A DNA stretch of 26,950 bases from an uncultured Aquincola sp. (GCA_937883885.1 CAKZXL010000915.1:1-26950); one strand, 5' to 3'; shown: positions 7,965-16,041, counted from the first letter of the stretch. Notes: generated by a model not told the origin, from the sequence alone. Program-made: numbers and translations.

Positions 7965-9164
7965 TCAACCTTGCAGCAGCTTGAGCACCTGCTGCGGCAG
8001 CTGGTTGGCCTGCGCCACCATCGCCGTGCCGGCCTGCTGCAGGATCTGCGCGCGCGAGAGGTTGGCCGTCTCGGCCGCGAAGTCGGCGTCCATGATCCGG
8101 CCGCGCGCGGCCGAGGTGTTCTCGCCCTGCGTCATGATGTTGGAGACGGCGCTCTCGAACCGGCTTTGCACCGCGCCCAGCGTGGCGCGGGCACCGTTGA
8201 TCTGCACCAGCGCATCGTCGATCTGCTTCATGGCCAGCCAGGCGTCTTCGGGCGTGGCGATGGTCAGGGCGTCGATGCCGGCGGTGGACGTGGCGGTGCC
8301 GGCGGAAATGCCCGCGCCCGAGATGCCGGTGATGGCGGTGGAAAAACCCGTCAACGACGTGGCGACGGCGGCGCCGCTGGTGTCCAGCTTGTCCGAGCGC
8401 AGTTCCACGTCGAACACGCCGGGCGCGCTCTGCTTGAGGAAGGCGGTCAGGCCGGTGTCCGAGGTCAGGCGGTTGATGGCTTCCACCACCTGGCCCAGGC
8501 GCTCTTCGCCGGTGCGGGCGGTGGCCAGGTTGGCCAGCGAGAAGGCCACACCGCTCACCGTCACCGCCAGCGAGCCGTCGGTGACCGCGGACAAGGTGGT
8601 GATGCCCGAGGTCGATACGCCCACCTGGCTGGTGGAGCCGTACACCACCTTGGACAGGCCGGTGGCCGAGGCATTGGTCAGCGCCGCGACGGTGATCACT
8701 TCACCCGAGTTGGCCCCTACCTGGAAGGTGGCCGCCGAGAAGCTGCCGTCCAGCAGCTTGGTGCCGTTGAAGCCGGTCTGCTTGGCCACGCGGTCGATTT
8801 CGTCGCGCAGCTGGCCCACTTCGGCCTGCAGCGCGCTGCGGTCCTGCGTGCTGTTGCTGGCGTTGGACGACTGCACCGCCAGTTCGCGCATCCGCTGCAG
8901 CATGTCGCCGATCTTGCCCAGCGCCCCTTCGGCCGTCTGCGCCATCGAGATGCCGTCGTTGGCGTTGCGGGCCGCCACGCTGAGGCCGCGCACCTGGGTG
9001 TTCATGCGCTCGGCGATGGCGAGGCCCGCGGCATCGTCCTTGGCGCTGTTGACACGCACGCCCGACGACAGCCGTTGCATCGACGTCTGCAGGCTGCTTT
9101 GCGAAGCGTTCAGATTGCGCTGGGCATTCAGCGAAGCGATGTTGGTGTTGATGGTCTGCGGCAT
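7965..9164 (-). CDS. fliC: flagellin (downstream copy)
   Basis: A 399-residue flagellin, the main filament subunit secreted through the flagellar type III system. Conserved D0/D1 regions are present at both ends: N-terminal INTNIASLNAQRNLNASQSSL with the LSSGVRVNSAKDDAAGLAIAERM motif, and C-terminal SRFESAVSN...ARGRIMDADFAAETANLSRAQILQQAGTAMVAQANQLPQQVLKLL. The variable central part is short, so the outer domain is small. GGAG stands just before the ATG (GGAGAGCCTGATG). It is closely related to the upstream copy at 9390-10586 along its whole length, including a 72-bp stretch identical in DNA. No sigma-28 promoter could be recognised in the 225 bp upstream. Confidence 0.96.
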   Translation of the reverse strand: MPQTINTNIASLNAQRNLNASQSSLQTSMQRLSSGVRVNSAKDDAAGLAIAERMNTQVRGLSVAARNANDGISMAQTAEGALGKIGDMLQRMRELAVQSSNASNSTQDRSALQAEVGQLRDEIDRVAKQTGFNGTKLLDGSFSAATFQVGANSGEVITVAALTNASATGLSKVVYGSTSQVGVSTSGITTLSAVTDGSLAVTVSGVAFSLANLATARTGEERLGQVVEAINRLTSDTGLTAFLKQSAPGVFDVELRSDKLDTSGAAVATSLTGFSTAITGISGAGISAGTATSTAGIDALTIATPEDAWLAMKQIDDALVQINGARATLGAVQSRFESAVSNIMTQGENTSAARGRIMDADFAAETANLSRAQILQQAGTAMVAQANQLPQQVLKLLQG

Positions 9165-9302
9165 CAGGCTCTCCAGTAAGGCGGCCCAGGGATGGATGCC
9201 GGCTGGACTCCGCCGCGATCACCGTGGGACGTGCCCATTGTTCAATCGCCGCGAGCGGGACAAAACCGCGAAGAGCTACACAAAGGCGCCCCAGTTTCGA
9301 AC

Positions 9303-9338
9303 GGAAAACGCCCCGCGGCGCGAAGCCTGCGGGGCGTT
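9303..9338 (-). terminator. intrinsic terminator after upstream flagellin gene
   Basis: A perfect 10-bp stem, AACGCCCCGC (9307-9316) with GCGGGGCGTT (9329-9338), and a 12-nt loop that can form an inner GGC/GCC pair. Read on the minus strand the stem is followed by TTTTCC. It lies 52 bp beyond the stop of the flagellin gene at 9390 and would separate the two flagellin transcripts. Confidence 0.75.
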
Positions 9339-9389
9339 GGAAGGGGCAGGGCGGCGGCCCCGATGGGCCTGCCGCCAGGCGGCTGCGGA

Positions 9390-10586
9390 TCAGCGCAGCA
9401 GCTGCAGCACCTGCTGGGGCAGCTGGTTGGCCTGGGCGACCATCGCGGTGCCGGCCTGCTGCAGGATCTGCGCCTTCGACAGGTTGGCGGTTTCCGAGGC
9501 GAAGTCGGCGTCCACGATGCGGCCGCGGGCAGCCGCGGTGTTCTCGGCTTGCGTCTGGATGTTGGACACCGCGTTCTCGAACCGGCTTTGCACCGCACCC
9601 AGGCCGGCGCGCGCGCCGTTGATCTGGGTCAGCGCATCGTCGATCTGCTTCATGGCCAGCCAGGCGTCTTCCGAGGTGCCGATCGACAGCTTGTCGATGC
9701 CGGCGATGGAGGTGCCCGAGCCGGCGGAGATGCTGGCCGACGAGATGCCGGTGGTGGCGGTGCTGAAGCCGTTCAGGCTGATGCCCACGGCAGCGCCGGT
9801 GGTGTCGAGCTTGTCCGAACGCAGGTTGACGGTGTAGGTGCCGGTCGATTCCTTCTTCAGGAAGGCGGTCACGCCGGTGTCCGAGGTCAGGCGGTTGATG
9901 GCTTCCACCACCTGGCCCAGGCGCTCTTCGCCGGTGCGGGCGGTCGACAGGTTGCCCAGCGAGTAGGCGACGCCGCTGACGGCCACCGCCAGCGAGCCGT
10001 CGGTGATCTCGGTCAGCGTGGTGACCGAGCTGGCCGAGATGCCGGTGGCGCTGGACGAGCCGTACACCACCTTCGACAGGCCGGTGGCCGACGAGTCGGT
10101 GATCGCGGCGATCGAGATCACCTGGCCCGAGTTGGCGCCGACCTGGAAGTTGCCGGCGGCGAAGGAGCCGTCCAGCAGCTTCTTGCCGTTGAAGCTGGTG
10201 TTCTTGGCGACGCGGTCGATTTCATCGCGCAGCTGCACCACTTCCGATTGCAGGGCCGAGCGGTCGGTGTCGCTGTTGGTGGCGTTGGCCGACTGCACCG
10301 CCAGTTCACGCATGCGTTGCAGCATGTCGCCCACCTTGCCCAGCGCGCCTTCAGCGGTCTGCGCCAGCGAGATGCCGTCGTTGGCATTGCGGGCGGCGAC
10401 GCTCAGGCCGCGGGTCTGCGCGTTCATGCGCTCGGCGATCGCCAGGCCGGCGGCATCGTCCTTGGCGCTGTTGACGCGGGTGCCCGAGGACAGGCGCTGC
10501 ATCGCGGTGGTGAGGGTGCTTTGCGAAGCGTTCAGGTTGCGCTGCGCCGTCAGGGAAGTGACGTTGGTGTTGATGGTCATGGCCAT
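9390..10586 (-). CDS. fliC: flagellin (upstream copy)
   Basis: A 398-residue flagellin paralogous to its downstream neighbour. The N-terminal domain reads MAMTINTNVTSLTAQRNL, then LSSGTRVNSAKDDAAGLAIAERM and a TAEGALGKVGDMLQRMRELAVQSAN segment; the C-terminal domain reads ARGRIVDADFASETANLSKAQILQQAGTAMVAQANQLPQQVLQLL. The start is the first of two in-frame ATGs (10586; the second is at 10580), with AGGAG 9 nt upstream. It has its own sigma-28 promoter about 250 bp upstream, a long leader and its own intrinsic terminator. It is therefore probably the dominantly expressed, separately controlled flagellin. Confidence 0.96.
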   Translation of the reverse strand: MAMTINTNVTSLTAQRNLNASQSTLTTAMQRLSSGTRVNSAKDDAAGLAIAERMNAQTRGLSVAARNANDGISLAQTAEGALGKVGDMLQRMRELAVQSANATNSDTDRSALQSEVVQLRDEIDRVAKNTSFNGKKLLDGSFAAGNFQVGANSGQVISIAAITDSSATGLSKVVYGSSSATGISASSVTTLTEITDGSLAVAVSGVAYSLGNLSTARTGEERLGQVVEAINRLTSDTGVTAFLKKESTGTYTVNLRSDKLDTTGAAVGISLNGFSTATTGISSASISAGSGTSIAGIDKLSIGTSEDAWLAMKQIDDALTQINGARAGLGAVQSRFENAVSNIQTQAENTAAARGRIVDADFASETANLSKAQILQQAGTAMVAQANQLPQQVLQLLR

Positions 10587-10829
10587 GGGGACACACTCCT
10601 AATGATGATGAGATCCCGGCGCTGGCGCCGGATTTGCCTCGTCTGGCGGAGGAGACCTCCATCAGCCGTGCCGGCTGCCTGCCGATATCCAACAGTTGTC
10701 TGCTGGACAGCGGCCGAAGGCCAGGCGGTTCCCGCCAAGTCCTCCCGAGCCACGCCTGCTTGTTGTTTGGCGACTGCCCGGGAGGGCTTCCGGGTCTCTC
10801 AGCACCCTTGTCAAGCGCTGATGGAAGCC
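10587..10829 (-). promoter_or_regulatory. long 5' leader of the upstream flagellin gene
   Basis: If transcription starts from the promoter at 10830-10857, the mRNA carries about 235 untranslated nucleotides before the fliC2 ATG. The leader includes a strong GC palindrome, CCGGCGC-TG-GCGCCGG (10616-10631), about 30 nt before the ATG, and several GGA triplets, which could be sites for CsrA-type translational control. I find no convincing short gene in this stretch on either strand. The structure is seen; regulation is inferred. Confidence 0.45.
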
Positions 10830-10857
10830 TTATCGGACCCCGCTTCCGCGGACTTAA
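10830..10857 (-). promoter_or_regulatory. flagellar sigma-28 (FliA) promoter of upstream flagellin gene
   Basis: On the minus strand TTAAGTC (10857-10851) is followed after 13 bp by TCCGATAA (10837-10830). This is seven of eight bases of the FliA -10, with the same -35 type and spacing as the fliS promoter. Confidence 0.7.
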
Positions 10858-10973
10858 GCCCCGGCGTGAAGAAGAGTTGTAAATAGCCTGCAAGCACGCT
10901 GCTGTTTGTGGTAACCGATTTGCGGGGGGTCGGTAGCCTTGGCGACTCATATTGAAGAGATGGACCGCCCGCC

Positions 10974-12908
10974 ATGCTTGCTCGCCACGCCCGCCGCCGC
11001 ACCGCCCCTGTCGCCCGCCCGGTGCCCCGCACCGACGTGCCCGCCGGCGCAGACGCGCTGGAGAACTGGCAGCGGGCCGAATCCGCCCTGGCCGGCATGA
11101 CCCGGCACCCGCGCTTCGGTGTGGAACAGTGGCTGGCGCTGGGCGCCGCCCGCCACCACCTGGGCGACATCGCCGGCATGGCCGAAGCCGCCCAGCGTGC
11201 CCATGCGCTGGAGCCCGGCAACCTGAAGGCGGTGCACCAGCTCACCACCGCATTGATGCGCCAGAACCGGTTCGCCGAGGCGCTGACCCTGTTCGAGGCC
11301 CATGCCACCGGCGAAGCGCGCGAGCACTACCAGTTCGTCAGCAACCACGCCACCACGCTGGCCGAGCTGCGCCGGCACGAAGAAGCCATTCCCATCTACC
11401 TGGAAGCGATGGTGCTGTGCATCCGCGACCCGGCCATCCACATGAAGCTGGGCCTGTCGCTCAAGGAGATGAAGCTGTTCGAGGAAGCGGCCGAAAGCTT
11501 TTTGACCGCCGTGACGCTGGAGCCCGGGCGCTTTGCCGCCCAGGTGATGGTGCTGCACCTGCGCCAGTACGCCTGCGCCTGGCGCCAGTACGCGCAGGAC
11601 CAGTCGCAGCTGGTCAAGACGCTGCAGGAGATCGAGGTCGACCCGTTGAGCACCAAGGGCGAAGGCGCCGTGTGGGCGCTGACCGCGCTGGACGTGCCGC
11701 CGCCGCTGTTTCTCAAGGCGGCGCAGCAGGTGGCCCAGCGCTGCGCCCTCGGCGTCAAGCCGCTGCCGCGCCGGCGCGTGGCCGCGGCGGGCAGCCGGCG
11801 CCTGCGCATCGGTTATGTGTCGTCCGATTTCTACAGCCACGCCACCACGCTGCTGATGGTCGAAGCGCTGGAAAAGCGCGACACCTCGCGCTTCGAGGTC
11901 ACGCTGTATTCGCACAGCCGCGACGACAACACGCCGGTGCAGCACCGCATCCGCAGCGCCTGCGAGCACTTCGTGGACATGAACGGCATGTCGCTGGCCG
12001 AGATGGCCCAGCGCATCCATGCCGACGAGATCGACGTGCTGGTGGACCTGAAGGGCCAGACCTTCGAGAACCGGCTGGGCGTGTTCGCGTACCGGCCCGC
12101 GCCCATCCAGGTGGCGTGGCTGGGCTTTCCGGGCACCTGCGGCGCAGATTACATCGACTACATCATCGGCGACCCGCAGGTCACGCCGCTGGAACATGCC
12201 GCCCACTACAGCGAGCACATCGCCCAGCTGCCCGGCTGCTACCAGCCCAACGACAGCCGGCGTCAGCGGCCCGAGCCGCACCGTCGCATGCAGTGGGGCC
12301 TGCCGGAAGACAAGATCATCCTGGGCAACTTCAACCAGAGCTTCAAGCTGACGCCCGAGACCTTCGACGCCTGGGCCCGCATCCTGCACGCGGTGCCGGG
12401 CAGCCTGCTGTGGATGCTGGCCGACAACCACCAGGCGATGAAGAACATCGAGCGCGAAGCCGAGGCCCGCGGGCTGGAGCCGGGCCGCATCCGCTTTGCG
12501 CCGCGCGTGGGCAACGACGAGCATCTGGCCCGCCTGCCGCTGGTGGACTTCATGCTGGACAACTGGCCCTGCAGCGCCCATACCACCGCCAGCGATGCGC
12601 TGTGGATGGGGGTGCCGGTGCTCACGCTGATGGGCGACAGCTTTGCCTCCCGCGTGGCCGGCAGCCTGCTGCACAGCGTGGGCCTGCCCGAGCTGGCCTG
12701 CACCACGCTCGAGCAGTACGAGCAGACCGCCATCGCGCTGATGCGCGACCGCGAGGCGCTGCAGGCCATGCGCCAGCACCTGGACGCCGGGCGTGAGGGC
12801 TTTGCGCTCTTCAGCGGCGAACGTTTCGCGCGCGACCTGGAGGCGCTGTACGAGCGCATGGCCGAGCGCGACCGGCAAGGCCTGCCACCGGCCGCACTGG
12901 CCGCCTGA
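10974..12908 (+). CDS. TPR-containing GT41 glycosyltransferase (OGT/SPINDLY-like)
   Basis: A 644-residue cytoplasmic enzyme expected to transfer a sugar (GlcNAc in well-studied relatives) from a UDP donor to Ser/Thr. Residues about 30-190 are helical TPR-type repeats (GAARHHLGDIAGMAEAAQRA; LGLSLKEMKLFEEAAESFLTA). The catalytic part, about 275-620, follows human OGT closely: RIGYVSSDFYSHATTLLM with the active-site His289; ELFALRPAPIQ-like YRPAPIQVAWLGFPGTCGADYIDYII; GNFNQSFKLTPE with the UDP-binding Lys458; and CSAHTTASDALWMGVPVLT with His536. It is divergent from flagellin, which suggests flagellin as acceptor. Glycosylated flagellins are known in many proteobacteria, but the substrate here is inference. 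The ATG at 10974 has only a weak GAAGAG upstream. Confidence 0.88.
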   Translation: MLARHARRRTAPVARPVPRTDVPAGADALENWQRAESALAGMTRHPRFGVEQWLALGAARHHLGDIAGMAEAAQRAHALEPGNLKAVHQLTTALMRQNRFAEALTLFEAHATGEAREHYQFVSNHATTLAELRRHEEAIPIYLEAMVLCIRDPAIHMKLGLSLKEMKLFEEAAESFLTAVTLEPGRFAAQVMVLHLRQYACAWRQYAQDQSQLVKTLQEIEVDPLSTKGEGAVWALTALDVPPPLFLKAAQQVAQRCALGVKPLPRRRVAAAGSRRLRIGYVSSDFYSHATTLLMVEALEKRDTSRFEVTLYSHSRDDNTPVQHRIRSACEHFVDMNGMSLAEMAQRIHADEIDVLVDLKGQTFENRLGVFAYRPAPIQVAWLGFPGTCGADYIDYIIGDPQVTPLEHAAHYSEHIAQLPGCYQPNDSRRQRPEPHRRMQWGLPEDKIILGNFNQSFKLTPETFDAWARILHAVPGSLLWMLADNHQAMKNIEREAEARGLEPGRIRFAPRVGNDEHLARLPLVDFMLDNWPCSAHTTASDALWMGVPVLTLMGDSFASRVAGSLLHSVGLPELACTTLEQYEQTAIALMRDREALQAMRQHLDAGREGFALFSGERFARDLEALYERMAERDRQGLPPAALAA

Positions 12909-12945
12909 CCTCTACGTCCCGGCGGGCTTCGGTTACGCTCGCCAA

Positions 12946-13638
12946 ATGGACGAAACGGTACATTCCGCGCGCCGAACCACTGCGTCGCCCCGGAAGAAGG
13001 CGGCTGCGCCAGCCAGCGTGCCGCGCACCAACGACCCCGGCCGCACGATGGCGGACATCATCGAGGTGGCGACCCACGAGTTCTCGGAGAAGGGGCTCGC
13101 GGGCGCCCGCATCGACGACATCGCCGAGGCCATGCGCACCAGCAAGCGCATGATTTACTACTACTTCGGCAGCAAGGAAGGCCTGTACCTGGCCGTGCTG
13201 GAGGCGGCCTACAGCCGCATCCGCCGCATCGAGGCGGGCCTGCAGCTGGAAGACCTGGTCCCCGAGGCCGCGCTGCGCAAGCTGGTGGCCTTCACCTTCG
13301 ACTACCAGTCGGAGAACCCCGACTTCATCCGCCTGGTGATGAACGAGAACATGCACCGGGGCGAGTTCCTGGCGCAGAGCAAGACCATCCAGCAGCTGAA
13401 CGTGCCCGCCATCGACGCGGTGGCCGAGATCTACGACCGCGGCGTGCAGGAGGGCGTGTTCCGCCCCGGCATCGATCCCGTGTCGCTGCACATGGCCATC
13501 GCGGCCCCGTGCTTCTTCAACGTGGCCAACCGCCACACCTTCGGCCTGATCTTCAAGGTCGACTTCGACGACCCCGCCGCCACCGCCGCCCGGCGCGAGG
13601 CCATCGTCGAGATGGTGGTGCGGTTCGTGAAGGCGTGA
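12946..13638 (+). CDS. TetR family transcriptional regulator
   Basis: A 230-residue regulator. After a low-complexity basic N-terminal tail (about 1-28), the TetR helix-turn-helix domain is clear at about 32-83: MADIIEVATHEFSEKGLAGARIDDIAEAMRTSKRMIYYYFGSKEGLYLAVLEAAY. The C-terminal ligand-binding domain (about 90-228) resembles that of RutR/NicS-type TetR proteins (FDYQSENPDFIRLVMNENMHRGEFL). The ligand is unknown. The ATG at 12946 lies 37 bp after the glycosyltransferase stop, without a strong Shine-Dalgarno sequence. The antiporter gene starts 22 bp downstream on the same strand, so this regulator may control the pair. Confidence 0.9.
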   Translation: MDETVHSARRTTASPRKKAAAPASVPRTNDPGRTMADIIEVATHEFSEKGLAGARIDDIAEAMRTSKRMIYYYFGSKEGLYLAVLEAAYSRIRRIEAGLQLEDLVPEAALRKLVAFTFDYQSENPDFIRLVMNENMHRGEFLAQSKTIQQLNVPAIDAVAEIYDRGVQEGVFRPGIDPVSLHMAIAAPCFFNVANRHTFGLIFKVDFDDPAATAARREAIVEMVVRFVKA

Positions 13639-13660
13639 CAGCGCAAAGCACAATCCCCGC

Positions 13661-14923
13661 ATGACGTCTCCCACCACCGTTCAGCTCGTCGGCGCCGGGC
13701 TCTTTCTCATCGCGCTGATCCACACCTTCTCCACCACCCTGTTCCAACGCCTGGCGCACCGCTACCCGCGGCATGAGGGCAGCCTGCACCTCCTGGGGGA
13801 GGTGGAGGTGGTGTTCGGCTTCTGGGCGCTGGTGCTGGTGCTGTTCATGTTCGCCACCCAGGGCAAGGCCTTTGCCACCGAGTACGTGGACAGCCGCAAC
13901 TTCACCGAGCCGCTGTTCGTCTTCGCCATCATGGTGGTGGCCGGCAGCCGGCCGATCCTGCAGCTGTCGATGGCGGGCGTGCAGGGCCTGGCGCGGCTGC
14001 TGCCGCTGCCTCGGCGGCTGGCGATTTACTTCCTGGCGCTGTCGGTGCTGCCGCTGCTGGGCTCCTTCATCACCGAGCCGGCGGCCATGACGCTGGCCGC
14101 GATGATGCTGCGCGACCGCATCTTCGCGACCGACATCCCGCAGCGGGTCAAGTACGCCACCATCGGCGTGCTGTTCGTCAACGTGTCCATCGGCGGCACG
14201 CTCACCTCCTTCGCGGCGCCGCCGGTGCTGATGGTGGCCGCCAAGTGGAACTGGGACATGGTCTACATGCTCACCCACTTCGGCTGGCGCTCGGCCCTGG
14301 CCGTGACCATCAACGCGGCGGCCGTCACGCTGCTGTTCGGCCGCCAGATCCTGGCCCATGCGGCCGATGGTGACACCGACGTGCGCCGCCTGGTGCCGGT
14401 GTCGGCCATGGTGGTGTGCGCGCTGTTCCTGGCGGGCGTGGTCACCTTCTCGCACCACCCGGCGGTGTTCCTGGGGCTGCTGCTGTTTTTCATCGGCTAC
14501 AGCGCCGCCTACCCGCGCCACCACGATCCGCTGATCCTGCGCGAGGCGCTGCTGGTGGCCTTCTTCCTGGCCGGGCTGGTGGTGCTGGGCGGGCAGCAGC
14601 AGTGGTGGCTGCAGCCGGTGCTCACGTCGATGAGCCCGAGCGCGGTGTACTACGGCGCCACGCTGCTCACGGCGGTGACGGACAACGCCGCGCTCACCTA
14701 CCTGGGCTCGTTGGTGGAGGGCCTGAGCGAGCAGTTCAAGATCTCGCTGGTGGCCGGCGCGGTGACCGGTGGCGGCCTGACGGTGATCGCCAACGCGCCC
14801 AACCCCGCAGGCTTTTCCATCCTGCGCGGCGGTTTCACCGATGGCGCGATCAACGCCGGCTGGCTGCTGCTGGCTGCGCTGGGGCCCACGCTGGTGGCGG
14901 TCGCAGCGTTCCGGCTGCTCTAG
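13661..14923 (+). CDS. putative Na+/H+ antiporter (Na_H_antiport_3 family)
   Basis: A 420-residue inner-membrane protein with about 10-11 hydrophobic segments spread along its length, for example near residues 8-24, 48-68, 86-104, 120-140 and 165-190. It resembles the Pfam group annotated as putative Na+/H+ antiporter: conserved acidic and small-residue segments include GSFITEPAAMTLAAMMLRDR, GVLFVNVSIGGTLTSFAAPPVLMVA, and AVTDNAALTYLGSLVEG followed by GGGLTVIANAPNPAGFSIL. The transport role is annotated by family only; substrate and coupling ion are not established. It follows the TetR gene by 22 bp and probably shares its transcript. No divergence in base use is seen. Confidence 0.8.
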   Translation: MTSPTTVQLVGAGLFLIALIHTFSTTLFQRLAHRYPRHEGSLHLLGEVEVVFGFWALVLVLFMFATQGKAFATEYVDSRNFTEPLFVFAIMVVAGSRPILQLSMAGVQGLARLLPLPRRLAIYFLALSVLPLLGSFITEPAAMTLAAMMLRDRIFATDIPQRVKYATIGVLFVNVSIGGTLTSFAAPPVLMVAAKWNWDMVYMLTHFGWRSALAVTINAAAVTLLFGRQILAHAADGDTDVRRLVPVSAMVVCALFLAGVVTFSHHPAVFLGLLLFFIGYSAAYPRHHDPLILREALLVAFFLAGLVVLGGQQQWWLQPVLTSMSPSAVYYGATLLTAVTDNAALTYLGSLVEGLSEQFKISLVAGAVTGGGLTVIANAPNPAGFSILRGGFTDGAINAGWLLLAALGPTLVAVAAFRLL

Positions 14924-14935
14924 GCGCGGGTTCGT

Positions 14936-15865
14936 TCAGCCGCGCTGGGCCAGCGCCTGCTGGCCGAACGACTGCGCCAGGAAGTCCACGAAGGCGCGCA
15001 CCCGCGCAGCCAGCTGGTGGCGCTGCGGATACACCGCATAGATGTCGGCATCGGGCGTGGCGTATTGCGGCAGCACCTGCACCAGGCGGCCGCTGCGCAG
15101 GTGGCGGCCCACGTCCCACTCGGCCCGCATCACGATGCCGTGGCCGTCCAGCGCCCAGTTCACCGCGATCTCGCCGTCGTTGGTGGTCAGGCCGCCGCGG
15201 GTCTTGATCGACTCCACCGTGGCATGCCGGCCGCGGCCGCTGGACAGGCGCCACACGCCGTAGGCTTCTTCGCCCTGACGGATGCCGATGCAGTTGTGCC
15301 GCACCAGGTCGTTCGGCACCTTGGGCGTGCCATGGCGCGCCAGGTAGGCGGGCGAGGCACACAGCACCCGGCGGTTGGGCGCGATGCGGCGCGACACCAC
15401 GCGTGAATCGGGCGGCTCGCCGAAACGCACGCACACGTCGTAGCTGTCTTCCGTCAGCGGCGGCGGGTTGACCGACAGCTGCAGCTGCACTTCCACGCCC
15501 GGGTGCTTGCGCACGAACTTGGAGATCAGCGGCGAGACGTGCGAGCGGCCGAAGCCCAGCGTGGCATTGACGCGCAGCAGCCCCTTGGGCGTCGAGCTGG
15601 CCACGCCCAGCAGCTGCTCCAGCCCGTCGATCTCGCCCAGGATGCGGCGCGCATGCGCAAGGTACAGCTCGCCTTCGGGGGTCAGGCTCATGCGGCGCGT
15701 GGTGCGCACCACCAGGGCCACGCCGATGCGCGACTCCATCTGCGCCAGGTGCTTGCTCACTGCCGCGGTGCTCACGCCCAGCTCGCGCGCGGCCGCGCTC
15801 AAGCTGCCGGCCGCGGCCAGCGCCGAGAAGAAGCCCAGGTCGGCCGGAAGAATGCTGGTGGCCAT
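14936..15865 (-). CDS. LysR family regulator (TtuA/DmlR-like), likely controls the tartrate dehydrogenase operon
   Basis: A 309-residue LysR-type regulator. The winged helix-turn-helix is at about 8-66 (LGFFSALAAAGSLSAAARELGVSTAAVSKHLAQMESRIGVALVVRTTRRMSLTPEGELY), followed by a linker helix and a periplasmic-binding-type effector domain (about 90-300; LRVNATLGFGRSHVSPLISKFVRKHPGVEVQL). It is similar to TtuA/DmlR-type regulators that sit beside tartrate or D-malate dehydrogenases. A palindrome 13-29 bp upstream of its start recurs before the dehydrogenase gene about 2.8 kb away, supporting that link and self-regulation. The effector is probably a C4-dicarboxylate such as tartrate or malate; that is inference. 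It is divergent from the metallo-beta-lactamase-fold gene and convergent with the antiporter gene. Confidence 0.92.
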   Translation of the reverse strand: MATSILPADLGFFSALAAAGSLSAAARELGVSTAAVSKHLAQMESRIGVALVVRTTRRMSLTPEGELYLAHARRILGEIDGLEQLLGVASSTPKGLLRVNATLGFGRSHVSPLISKFVRKHPGVEVQLQLSVNPPPLTEDSYDVCVRFGEPPDSRVVSRRIAPNRRVLCASPAYLARHGTPKVPNDLVRHNCIGIRQGEEAYGVWRLSSGRGRHATVESIKTRGGLTTNDGEIAVNWALDGHGIVMRAEWDVGRHLRSGRLVQVLPQYATPDADIYAVYPQRHQLAARVRAFVDFLAQSFGQQALAQRG

Positions 15866-15877
15866 AGCGTCTCCATT

Positions 15878-15894
15878 GTTGACTGCAGGTTAAC
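15878..15894. promoter_or_regulatory. candidate LysR operator (copy 1, LysR gene promoter)
   Basis: GTTGACTGCAGGTTAAC is an imperfect palindrome (GTTRAC-N5-GTYAAC type) containing the T-N11-A core typical of LysR boxes. It differs at only two positions from the reverse complement of the copy at 18691-18707. It lies between the LysR start and the divergent gene, fitting autoregulation. Confidence 0.65.
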
Positions 15895-15936
15895 GGCAGC
15901 AGGGCCGGCTGCAGGCTCAGGGAATGCCCGGGCGAT

Positions 15937-15966
15937 CCTTAACCTGCGCTCAATCACGCCTTAACC
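15937..15966. repeat. direct repeat CCTTAACC, 22 bp apart
   Basis: CCTTAACC at 15937-15944 and again at 15959-15966. The TTAAC core equals a half-site of the LysR palindrome, and the spacing is about two helical turns. The second copy lies about 44 bp before the probable transcription start of the downstream gene (a -10-like TACAGT is at 15998-16003). It may be a regulator-binding array; chance is not excluded. Confidence 0.4.
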
Positions 15967-16041
15967 GGCGCTGCGCGCCAGGGGGCAAAGCGCCTCCTAC
16001 AGTCGTTGCGACCCCTCGAAGAACATCCCAGGAGACACGCA

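Noticed and set aside
9165..9260. Sigma-54-like GGGCACG element upstream of the downstream flagellin gene
   Set aside because: The -12 TTGC element is absent at the required spacing.
5824..9837. A 1337-codon open frame on the plus strand
   Set aside because: It lies antisense to fliT, fliS, fliD and the flagellin genes and has repetitive Gly/Val/His/Arg-rich composition typical of high-GC shadow frames; the minus-strand genes have clear homology.
10947..12878. A 643-codon open frame on the minus strand opposite the glycosyltransferase gene
   Set aside because: Composition is low complexity and it mirrors the GT41 gene, whose motifs are unmistakable.
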